The notes under the pieces were generated by a model. It was not told the DNA's origin and did no database searches. It saw only the letters and a program-made list of their open reading frames with translations. From assembly GCA_951828515.1 (NCBI GenBank), contig OX639992.1, positions 5,558,217 to 5,622,216 of the forward strand: a stretch of 64,000 nt of DNA, given 5' to 3'. The stretch's first letter is position 1, and the number at the start of each line of letters is the position of its first letter. The translations under genes were made by a program, and so were the position numbers. The stretch is from an uncultured Poribacteria bacterium (GTDB lineage Bacteria > Poribacteria > WGA-4E > WGA-3G). Below are positions 53,508 to 60,989 of this stretch, piece after piece.

Positions 53508-53639
53508 CTTTATAGTACAGCCCGTAATTACTTATACACCCTTAGAGAAGCGTCGGGAATCGGAGTTCCCTCCTACAGGGTTCATGAAGCAGGACGCTGG
53601 TTTTCCAAAATGTAAACTTATTCTTGGATTTTACTATAA
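53508..53639. mobile_element. MITE-like element, diverged copy 3
   Basis: Ends TTATAGTACAGCCC and GGATTTTACTATAA, inverted; 132 bases. The inner palindrome is GGGAA / TTCCC with loop TCGGAG and a TCCTACAGG tail (53553-53577). It lies about 95 bases before the ABC permease start. A lone end (TTTTACTATAA) is also seen near 62668-62677. Confidence 0.65.
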
Positions 53640-53734
53640 TTGCCGCGATCACTGTACAAACGTATCAAAAACCGGTTTTGGTTCTCACTGCGAAGCAGGA
53701 CAAAACCGAGCAGAAACCCAATAGTTTAAAAATT

Positions 53735-54865
53735 ATGAAGACCCTATTCCTCAAGGACATGCGATATCGCCAAGCGAGAGTCGTCCTAACAGCACTCGGC
53801 ATCACCGTGCTGATCTCGCTGATTCTGCTATTAGGCGGCATCATGAACGGTATGCGTATCCAAGCACGACAATACGTCGAATCCACAGGCGCAGATGTCT
53901 GGATCTCGGCTGAAGGCTCCGGTGGCGCGTTTATTGGGTTTTCCATGGTCGTTGAGGAATATATGGCATTTCTGAACTCAGGACCAGGCTTAGTGCCAGA
54001 CTCTGCATCTCCGTTGGTTTTTGCGCAAGCGCGTCCGACCGTCCGAGGCAAATCCACCAAGGCAATCGTCGTCGGCTATAAATTGGGGCAACTCGGCGGA
54101 CCCAAGAGCACAGTTGAGGGCAGAATGTTCACTCGGAGTAACTTTGAAGACTATAGACCCGAAGATCCAATCCCCTACGAGGTAGTCGTTGATGAGAAAA
54201 TGGGACTGGAAATCGGAGAACAGATCACCCTCAGCAACGAAAAAGTGCGCGTTGTGGGAAAGGCAAAAAGCTTAATGTTCGTCTTGGATACACCGTTACT
54301 CTTTATGGATGTCCGCATCGCCCAGAAACTTCTACTCGGCAACACACCCCATGTCAACATGATGATCGCCAAAACAGACCAAAGCGAACAACCTGCACAG
54401 ATCGCTGCCGATTTAGATGCCTTAGAAACCATTGAAGTACGCACCTTAAAACAGACGCTCGGGGACATCATTGCGTATTATGTCGACGAACCGATGAAGG
54501 CAGTGCAATTCCTACGGGTGATGTTGTGGTTAGCGGCGGGTATTCTCGTCGGGATGATTACTTATGTGACGATGCTCGAAAAGACCCAAGAAATCGGGGT
54601 GCTAAAGGCTATTGGAGGTTCAAACAGTTATGTGATGGGACTTCTCCTTAAACAAGTTGTCCTCATCTCTATTGTCGGTGTGTTACTTGGGCTTAGCCTG
54701 TCATACCTGTTCGCGGCGGCGGCACCGATTTTCGTTGCGATTCATTTCGTCGAATCCATCATTGTTGCGTGCATCAGTTTCATTGTGTGTTGTGGTAGCG
54801 GGTATCTGGCAGCGCGTAAAGCGATTGCGGTAGATCCGATGATAGCCTTCCGAGGAGAGATTTAA
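53735..54865 (+). CDS. ABC transporter permease, FtsX/MacB-like
   Basis: 376 residues from ATG 53735; the upstream in-frame ATG at 53624 would run through the MITE-like end and lacks a ribosome site. Topology: N-terminal helix (VVLTALGITVLISLILLLGG), a large extracytoplasmic domain (~200 residues, MacB_PCD-like), then three helices with the FtsX signature (MITYVTMLEKTQEIGVLKAIGGSNSYVMGLLLKQ). Type VII ABC permeases move lipoproteins, lipids or peptides, or transmit force, rather than import solutes. The next gene starts right after its stop and is the ATPase, followed by an outer-membrane protein, so it likely serves envelope export. Confidence 0.9.
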   Translation: MKTLFLKDMRYRQARVVLTALGITVLISLILLLGGIMNGMRIQARQYVESTGADVWISAEGSGGAFIGFSMVVEEYMAFLNSGPGLVPDSASPLVFAQARPTVRGKSTKAIVVGYKLGQLGGPKSTVEGRMFTRSNFEDYRPEDPIPYEVVVDEKMGLEIGEQITLSNEKVRVVGKAKSLMFVLDTPLLFMDVRIAQKLLLGNTPHVNMMIAKTDQSEQPAQIAADLDALETIEVRTLKQTLGDIIAYYVDEPMKAVQFLRVMLWLAAGILVGMITYVTMLEKTQEIGVLKAIGGSNSYVMGLLLKQVVLISIVGVLLGLSLSYLFAAAAPIFVAIHFVESIIVACISFIVCCGSGYLAARKAIAVDPMIAFRGEI

Positions 54866-55540
54866 ATGGCGGCGATATTAGAAGGCACAGGCTTAACGAA
54901 ACGTTTTGGCAGTGGCGATGCCACCGTTGTGGCTGTTGATTCGGTTGATATCCGAATCGAAGAGAGTGAACTGTTGATGCTGATGGGAGACAGCGGTTGT
55001 GGCAAGACAACGCTCATCAGTCTCCTCGGCTGTATTTTAACGCCGGATGCCGGGGAACTCCAAATTGACGGCGAGCCAATTAACCCTGAAGTGCAAGACT
55101 TGAGCGTCATTCGTCGCGAAAAGATCGGCTTCGTCTTTCAGTTGTTCCACCTACTTCCGTATCTCACAGCACTCGAAAATGTCATGGTGGCGATGGACCT
55201 TGCTCGAACAAAGACCGCTGAAGCGGAAAGCCGTGCGATAGAATTACTCACGCAGGTCGGCTTGACAGAACGGCTTCATCATCGTCCTGCCCAACTCTCC
55301 GGTGGTGAAAAACAACGCGTCTCTTTTGCGCGAGCACTTGCTAACCGCCCGAAAATCATCTTTGCCGATGAACCGACCGCTAACCTCGACAGTCGCCAGA
55401 GCGACAACCTCATGAACCTTATCCAAGAACTGCGTCAAAAACACCAAACCACTATTGCTATTGTGACGCATCACGAAGGGTTAAAAGAGAATGCCGATCG
55501 TGTTATCCAGATGAAAGATGGAAGGATTCTCACTCCATGA
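54866..55540 (+). CDS. ABC transporter ATP-binding protein, LolD/MacB-like
   Basis: 224 residues, exactly the size of LolD/DevA-type ATPases. Walker [18 protein letters not shown] (residues about 37-46), [15 protein letters not shown], signature [15 protein letters not shown], Walker [13 protein letters not shown], and H-loop VTHH. It pairs with the permease encoded directly before (no gap). Its stop overlaps the start of the outer-membrane protein gene (ATGA), so three proteins are made in step. Confidence 0.95.
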   Translation: MAAILEGTGLTKRFGSGDATVVAVDSVDIRIEESELLMLMGDSGCGKTTLISLLGCILTPDAGELQIDGEPINPEVQDLSVIRREKIGFVFQLFHLLPYLTALENVMVAMDLARTKTAEAESRAIELLTQVGLTERLHHRPAQLSGGEKQRVSFARALANRPKIIFADEPTANLDSRQSDNLMNLIQELRQKHQTTIAIVTHHEGLKENADRVIQMKDGRILTP

Positions 55541-56946
55541 ACAGAAATAATGTCTTCGCATATTGTGGAAGAGGCACCTTCGCCTCAATAATCGGAATTT
55601 TAGTTTTTCTCATCATCCTCCCGACTTCTATCCCTGCCCAAGAAGACCAAGCCTTAACCCAAATGGAACAACCTGACTTCCTAACAAGCGGATTGTACGG
55701 TGGTGGTCTTACTTTCATTAACGGTGATGCTTACGTTCGCCTTCAACTTCAACCGGATATACCACTTGGAAAAGTGGGGATTGGGTTAGACTTAACCCTG
55801 CTCTACAACCCATACGCAGAGGGAGATGACCCCCAAATCCTTGCTGAGGACGGCGAAGCATGGGACAGTCCAAGCACGTGGTTAAGACTCATTCGCTACA
55901 TTCGTTATGGACAGCCTTACGATCCCTTCCATTTTCGATTTGGGGAGTTGGACTACTTAACCATCGGGCACGGTTCAATTATGTCCGGTTATTCTAACTA
56001 TGATCGACGCGGGTTACGCGTGAACCTCAGAAATTCGGAAAACCGTTACGGTATTGAAACAATGGTGAACGACATCGGCAACCCCACAATCTTCGGGGGA
56101 CGCGGATTTTATCGTCCGTTTCAACGAGAAGAAAATAACAACTTACTGACGCGGTTTGAACTCGGTGCAACCTATCTCACAGACATCAATCCGAATCTAC
56201 AAGAAGGGGGGGAAGACCCTCTAAGTGCCATCGGGCTTGATGTAGGATTCCCAATTATTGAGACAAGTACATTTCGACTCGATCTCTATGACGACATCGC
56301 TTTTCTCAACACATTCCCTGAAGAAAGCACACAAACAGAAATTGTACTTACAGAAGAAAATCGCGTAACAACAAATCTCGCATGGGGAAACGCTGTCGGG
56401 GTTGGCTTCTCTTTCACCCAAACTCTCTTAAAAATAGAGTATCGCATGTTTGGAGAAGGCTATATCCCTTCCGTGTTCGATTATACATACGAATCGGCGA
56501 AATCGTTATCCCCGGAGCCAGACATGCCCCAATTCTTGGGATTGGAGACGAACACCGAACCGAGCCGCGGTTTTTTCTCACAATTCATCTGGCATCCTTT
56601 ACCACAGATTCATTTCATGGGAACATTTGAAGATTATACGAACACCGAACCTAAACTCTACATGGCATTTACGGAGTCGGGATTAGTTCCGCGTTTTTCG
56701 CTGCGTGCATTCTATACAAAACGTGATATTGGCGAGGGTGGGGAGACGAACTTCATCGGAGACTTGTTCGATTTGGATGAAAAATCGGCATTCAGTGTGG
56801 AGGTTCGCTACGAAGTTTTTCCGCCGGTGGTAACGATTGTTACCCGTGAGTATCGGTTCCGTCGCGTTGAAATAGCGGAGGGAATTTCCGAGTTTGAACC
56901 GATCCATAAAACGTCGTTCATGGTAGGCGTTAGTACGGATTTTTAG
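55537..56946 (+). CDS. Outer-membrane beta-barrel protein, unknown, coupled to ABC exporter
   Basis: 469 residues. Starts with an ATG overlapping the ATPase stop (ATGA). Signal peptide with IIGILVFLIILPTSIPAQ. Mature sequence is a chain of amphipathic beta strands with aromatic ends (YVRLQLQPDIPLGKVGIGLDLTLLYN, FHFRFGELDYLTIGHGSIMSGYSNYDRRGLRVNL, GVGFSFTQTLLKIEYRMFGEG) and terminates in Phe (MVGVSTDF), as in outer-membrane barrels. No family recognised by name. The tight coupling to an FtsX-like permease and LolD-like ATPase suggests a trans-envelope export or lipid-delivery complex (inference). Confidence 0.75.
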   Translation: MNRNNVFAYCGRGTFASIIGILVFLIILPTSIPAQEDQALTQMEQPDFLTSGLYGGGLTFINGDAYVRLQLQPDIPLGKVGIGLDLTLLYNPYAEGDDPQILAEDGEAWDSPSTWLRLIRYIRYGQPYDPFHFRFGELDYLTIGHGSIMSGYSNYDRRGLRVNLRNSENRYGIETMVNDIGNPTIFGGRGFYRPFQREENNNLLTRFELGATYLTDINPNLQEGGEDPLSAIGLDVGFPIIETSTFRLDLYDDIAFLNTFPEESTQTEIVLTEENRVTTNLAWGNAVGVGFSFTQTLLKIEYRMFGEGYIPSVFDYTYESAKSLSPEPDMPQFLGLETNTEPSRGFFSQFIWHPLPQIHFMGTFEDYTNTEPKLYMAFTESGLVPRFSLRAFYTKRDIGEGGETNFIGDLFDLDEKSAFSVEVRYEVFPPVVTIVTREYRFRRVEIAEGISEFEPIHKTSFMVGVSTDF

Positions 56947-57068
56947 TATCGTCTCCAGCAAATAGAAAACACATCAATCTGTTTTACGCTCTATTTCCTC
57001 GGCAACAAGTTTGTCCAAAGTGCTACTTCGGACCTTAACTGAGATAATTAGAAGAGCAAGACGCACCT

Positions 57069-57389
57069 CTACTCGTTTCCCTGTTTTACCTCAACTTTAA
57101 TCTCCTCATCTTCGACGACTACGGGATACGTTCTGATGCGGAGGCGCGGGTCGGTTTGGCATTCACCCGTTTTTGTATCGTAGGCATAGCCGTGGACCGG
57201 ACACACAGCAACACCGTTCCGGATTCTACCTCTACCGAGGGACCCCATCGCATGTGGACAGGTATTATCGACAGCACAGAATTCGCCACCTTCATTGAAA
57301 ATAGCGACTCGCCTTCCGTTGACGGTAAACGCTTTTCCGCGTCCTTCTCGGATGGCTGATGTTTTCGTGACCGTTGTGTAATCTGACAT
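57069..57389 (-). CDS. Rieske-type [2Fe-2S] ferredoxin
   Basis: 106 residues, the size of the small soluble Rieske ferredoxins (NirD/CarAc-like). The two cluster motifs are CPH (in DNTCPHAMGSLGRG) and CPVHGYAYD (C-x-x-H), with the Rieske-like insert GRIRNGVAV between them. It passes electrons to a dioxygenase, desaturase or similar partner, or is a nitrite reductase small subunit relative; no partner is adjacent, though PhyH proteins do not need one and the desaturase at 51182 could use a ferredoxin. ATG is preceded by CCGCAAGGTAAAATTAAAAC from a dispersed element, which gives its ribosome site. Confidence 0.92.
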   Translation of the reverse strand: MSDYTTVTKTSAIREGRGKAFTVNGRRVAIFNEGGEFCAVDNTCPHAMGSLGRGRIRNGVAVCPVHGYAYDTKTGECQTDPRLRIRTYPVVVEDEEIKVEVKQGNE

Positions 57390-57390
57390 G

Positions 57391-57478
57391 TTTTAATTTT
57401 ACCTTGCGGAGAAATAACGGTTGTTAGAACTATCAAGTGCATCCCTTATATCCGCCTGCGCCGTTGTTGCAGGCTACG
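57391..57478 (-). repeat. Dispersed leader element, copy 6 (abuts the Rieske start)
   Basis: Minus strand: CGTAGCCTGCAACAACGGCG ... ends CCGCAAGGTAAAATTAAAAC directly before ATG. Its distal 27 bases match copy 1 (591-617) almost exactly. Confidence 0.75.
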
Positions 57479-57498
57479 TCTTTGGGTTTAACGTTTCC

Positions 57499-57548
57499 TG
57501 ACACAACCTAACAGGTTATGCTACAAAAGAGCAACGTGCGTAAGTCCT
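57499..57548. repeat. 50-base exact repeat, copy B
   Basis: Identical to 31654-31703. Lies between the dispersed leader element and the end of the sugar ABC permease gene. Confidence 0.8.
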
Positions 57549-57559
57549 AAGAATTTTAA

Positions 57560-59335
57560 TTATTCCTTGACGCCTCCTAAAGTAATACCCTGCACAAATT
57601 CACGTTGCATCGCTAAAAACAGAATAACGATCGGCATAAGCGATAGCAGTGTTCCTGCCATCAACATACCGTAATCTTGACGATAGGTCCCCACGAGATT
57701 CGCTAATCCGATCGGTAGCGTGTATTTCACCTCATCGCGTAAAATGATGAGGGGCCAGAGGTAACCGTTCCATGACCCTAAAAACGAATAGATCGTCAAC
57801 GCACCGAGAGCAGGCTTGATGATGGGTAGCACAACCCGGTAATAGATGCCGAACTCGGAACAGCCATCAATACGCGCAGCATCCAGCAGCTCAGACGGAA
57901 TCGTTACAATGAATTGACGCATCAGAAAGACGCCAAACGCACCGACCGAAAACGGGATAATAATCGCTTTGTAACTATTGAGCCAGCCAATATCGTACAT
58001 CAACCCAAACAACGGAACGAGCAGTACCTGAAAAGGCACCATCATGGAAGCGAGGAGGATACCGAACAGGATCTTCTGCCCGCGGAATTGATACTTGGCA
58101 AACGCATAGCCACCGAGTGAACAGAAAAACAGTGTGAGCAGCGTTGACGCGGTGGCAATGAAAATACTGTTGACAAAATACCGATTATAGGGCACCGTCT
58201 TCCACAGATTTCGATAGTTTGATGTGAATTTATCCCATACAATCGAGAGGTAAGCCGGTTGATGAATCGATAATTGTAGGAACAATTGACTTCCATTTCC
58301 TACGTCCATTGTTGATTGGGCAGGCACAAGACCTGTTGATTGGGCAGGCACAAGACCTGCTGATTGGGCAGGCACAAGACCTGCCCCTACTCTCTGCATC
58401 GTGATGTGTGACGATTCTAACTCACCGGGGATACCTTGCACTCGCCAGACCGAATCTGTCCACAACGCGCTTCCTAAAACGAAAGAACGTGTTGGTTGAT
58501 ATGTAACGCCATTGTTAGTGCTGCTGGCATTCATTCCAGACTGAGGGACAGACACAGTTAAAGAGAGACGGTGATACGAAGCATCTCCACGCACAGGCAG
58601 TGTAATACGCCGAATCCGCTCAATCGGAATAGGGGAGGAAATTGTAGCTGACAGACGAGCGGTGTCGCTGTCTTGGAAATTGTAGGATAGGCTGGCAGCC
58701 GTTTGGAGATCGTCTGACGTGCGTATACGCGTGCCTGCTTCTGCTTCCCAGTTCACAATTTCAATCGGTGTGCGATTGAAGTCAAGGTCTTCTACCTGAA
58801 GCGTCCCAACGGCAACTTCGCGATACACTGACCCCCAGATTGTATCAACAGCCTCAGGAATAATAGCGTCCCGTACCGCCGTAGTAACCGAACCTGTCGC
58901 TCCATTCCAGACCTCGTCTGGCAATCCTGCGACCAGTTGTTGCCATAACCCTTCCACTATTTCGGTTTGTAATTCTTTGGATGGGGCGTAATTGGAAAGT
59001 TTCCCATTTGCTGTGATGTGTGCCTGTGCTTCAGACCAAATTATCTGTGCGAGTTGGGGTTGCAGAGCTTGCCATCTCGCTTCATCCACTGCCGCCGGTT
59101 TTTCAATATTAGGATAGGCATCTTCGACAATATAAGGTGATGATGCGACGCGCGGCGGAAAACTCGGGAACCACTGAATAGGGACAGCGAAAATTTCGTT
59201 AGCGGTTTTAAAAGAGGAGGTCAATAGCCACAACATCGGTATCATCGTACAAAACGCTGCCCCTACTAAAAGGAGATAACCGACGCCTCTGAAAATCTTT
59301 ATTTTAACGTGTTGCGTTTTTTTACTTTGGTTCAT
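57560..59335 (-). CDS. Carbohydrate ABC transporter permease (MalG-like) with very large insertion
   Basis: 591 residues, about twice the usual 270-300. Membrane helix 1 (GVGYLLLVGAAFCTMIPMLWLL) and TSSFKTANEIFAVPIQWFPS match MalG-type permeases; the rest of the family fold resumes near residue 370 (NYRNLWKTVPYNRYFVNSIFIATASTLLTLFF) with the EAA-type loop ELLDAARIDGCSEFGIYYRVVLPIIKPALG and C-terminal GITLGGVKE. Between helix 1 and the core, about 310 residues form an extra extracytoplasmic domain; it includes three in-frame 24-base units coding GLVPAQST. No binding protein, second permease or ATPase is nearby. The insertion matters for length only; the core signature residues are intact. Confidence 0.88.
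   Translation of the reverse strand: MNQSKKTQHVKIKIFRGVGYLLLVGAAFCTMIPMLWLLTSSFKTANEIFAVPIQWFPSFPPRVASSPYIVEDAYPNIEKPAAVDEARWQALQPQLAQIIWSEAQAHITANGKLSNYAPSKELQTEIVEGLWQQLVAGLPDEVWNGATGSVTTAVRDAIIPEAVDTIWGSVYREVAVGTLQVEDLDFNRTPIEIVNWEAEAGTRIRTSDDLQTAASLSYNFQDSDTARLSATISSPIPIERIRRITLPVRGDASYHRLSLTVSVPQSGMNASSTNNGVTYQPTRSFVLGSALWTDSVWRVQGIPGELESSHITMQRVGAGLVPAQSAGLVPAQSTGLVPAQSTMDVGNGSQLFLQLSIHQPAYLSIVWDKFTSNYRNLWKTVPYNRYFVNSIFIATASTLLTLFFCSLGGYAFAKYQFRGQKILFGILLASMMVPFQVLLVPLFGLMYDIGWLNSYKAIIIPFSVGAFGVFLMRQFIVTIPSELLDAARIDGCSEFGIYYRVVLPIIKPALGALTIYSFLGSWNGYLWPLIILRDEVKYTLPIGLANLVGTYRQDYGMLMAGTLLSLMPIVILFLAMQREFVQGITLGGVKE
58312..58390. repeat. Three in-frame 24-base tandem units derived from a palindromic repeat
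   Basis: TTGATTGGGCAGGCACAAGA-CCTG repeated three times (58312-58383), last copy completing GGGCAGG / CCTGCCC plus CTAC. On the minus strand each unit codes GLVPAQS(T/A). The palindrome with CTAC tail is the intergenic family found elsewhere in the window. Confidence 0.8.
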
Positions 59336-60209
59336 CCGAAGATCCTAATTCAGATAAGTCTAAGGTTTGTGCGCGTTGAATATCGTCCTGATATTTGAAG
59401 ACACAGCCAAGCGTCTCAGCAACGACATCCGCATCCAGTTGCGCCTTACCCAGTGCCACGAGTGCCAATGCCCAATCTAAGGTTTCCGCTACACCGGGTT
59501 TCTTATAGTAATCCCCTTGCCGCCAAAGTTGCATCATCCCACATAACTGTTGTGCGAGGTGGTCATCAATTTGTGGTAACTTCGCCTGTATGATTGCCAA
59601 CTCCTTCTCGACAGTCGGATAATCGATCCACTGATAGAGACAACGGCGTTTGAGTGCCTCATGGACCTCCCGTGTCCGGTTTGAGGTTAGCACAACATAG
59701 GGGATATGTTTGGCTTGAATCGTCCCGATTTCGGGGATGGTAATCTGGAAGTCAGACAAGATCTCGAGTAGAAACGCCTCAAATTCACTGTCGCTCCGAT
59801 CTACCTCGTCAATGAGTAAGACAGGTGGGACATCACCATCGCTCTGGATAGCCTCGAGCAAAGGACGTTTCAACAGAAATGCCTCGCTAAACAGATCTGT
59901 ACCGATGTTTTCTTTCTCTCGTCCGCGCGCCTCATCAATGCGAAGTTGCAAAATTTGCCGCGTGTAGTTCCATTCGTACAATGCGCTGTTCGCATCCAAG
60001 CCTTCATAACACTGCAATCGGATGAGTTTCGCGCCTGTTGAATCCGCAAGTACCTTAGCAACTTCAGTCTTGCCGACACCGGGTTCGCCTTCGAGAAAGA
60101 TAGGTTTTTTGAGATGATGCGCGAGATAAAGAGTCGTTGCTAAACCTCTATCCGCGATATACGCATGCTTTGCACATGTAGCTTGAACATTTTCGATGGA
60201 TGTGAACAT
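59322..60209 (-). CDS. MoxR-family AAA+ ATPase
   Basis: 295 residues. Walker A FLEGEPGVGKTEVAK, Walker B VLLIDEVDRSD, sensor 1 YVVLTSNRTRE, and the MoxR-type C-terminal lid (LDWALALVALGKAQLDADVVAETLG). MoxR ATPases act as chaperones that insert cofactors or activate proteins, normally next to a VWA-domain gene; none is seen here. Its stop overlaps the start of the sugar permease gene by 14 bases. Upstream it has no clear ribosome site. Located in the cytoplasm. Confidence 0.9.
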   Translation of the reverse strand: MFTSIENVQATCAKHAYIADRGLATTLYLAHHLKKPIFLEGEPGVGKTEVAKVLADSTGAKLIRLQCYEGLDANSALYEWNYTRQILQLRIDEARGREKENIGTDLFSEAFLLKRPLLEAIQSDGDVPPVLLIDEVDRSDSEFEAFLLEILSDFQITIPEIGTIQAKHIPYVVLTSNRTREVHEALKRRCLYQWIDYPTVEKELAIIQAKLPQIDDHLAQQLCGMMQLWRQGDYYKKPGVAETLDWALALVALGKAQLDADVVAETLGCVFKYQDDIQRAQTLDLSELGSSDEPK

Positions 60210-60278
60210 GGTATAAGATGTAATCGGTAGCCTCCGTTTCCTGTAGCGAAATTTTGGACGTGTTAGACCGAACGCACG

Positions 60279-60950
60279 TTACTCAAACAGTTGCCCCACG
60301 GGACAGATAAAACCTGGCACGACATCCTCACCGGTTAACGTGGCTTCGTGCGTAAGTAACTCAATGTCGCTTTTAGAACGATACACCGTCACCGTTTTGG
60401 CGACAGGATCAAGTACCCAGACGAGGCGGGTCCCTGCAGCCAGATAGTCAAATGCCTTGCGGACGATACGGTAGTGAACATCTGTCGGAGAGACCACTTC
60501 AATCGCTAAATCAGGTGGTATCGGAAACGTTTTGTCTTCGTCAACATCCAAGCGATCGGTTGAAACGAACGCAACGTCCGGTTTCATCACACGTTCTCCT
60601 ACTTGGAATATCGTCTCTGCTGTATAGACTTCCCCCAGCCCATTTTCGTAAATATGCGCGTACAAATGCCAAGCAACCTTTGCACTAATTTTCCCATGTC
60701 TTCTCGTCGCTGGGGACATCGGTATTAATTCTCCTTTCGCGTATTCATATCCAGGAACATCATTCTCAAGAAATTCTGCTAACGTCATCGTGGTAGGTAT
60801 CGGCACGTACATTTCCGGCGGTGACTTCCGGACTAATTTGCCTTCAACGTATTCATATCCAGGAACATCGTTCTCAAGAAATTCCGCTAACGTCATCGTG
60901 GTAGGTACTGACTCAGGAATTTCTGGCGTGTTTTTGTGAGATTCCTTCAT
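60279..60950 (-). CDS. Uma2-family (DUF820) restriction-endonuclease-fold protein with internal duplication
   Basis: 223 residues, ribosome site GGGAGGG. Uma2 core: SPATRRHGKISAKVAWHLYAHI, KPDVAFVSTDRL, DLAIEVVSPTDVHYRIVRKAFDYLAAGTRLVWVLDP with the D...E-x-(V)...K elements of a PD-(D/E)XK fold. The N-terminal segment TTMTLAEFLENDVPGYEY occurs twice, 36 residues apart (residues 16-34 and 52-70), encoded by near-identical DNA. The family is abundant in cyanobacteria and others, usually near mobile DNA; activity is uncertain. Cytoplasmic. Confidence 0.88.
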   Translation of the reverse strand: MKESHKNTPEIPESVPTTMTLAEFLENDVPGYEYVEGKLVRKSPPEMYVPIPTTMTLAEFLENDVPGYEYAKGELIPMSPATRRHGKISAKVAWHLYAHIYENGLGEVYTAETIFQVGERVMKPDVAFVSTDRLDVDEDKTFPIPPDLAIEVVSPTDVHYRIVRKAFDYLAAGTRLVWVLDPVAKTVTVYRSKSDIELLTHEATLTGEDVVPGFICPVGQLFE

Positions 60951-60989
60951 GTTTTTTATCCCTCCCCAATGTGTTTACGTGGCAACCTT

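Noticed and set aside
58312-58383. Tandem 24-base units considered as a minisatellite unrelated to other repeats
   Set aside because: The unit plus flank recreates the palindrome with CTAC tail seen elsewhere, so an inserted and expanded family member explains it better.
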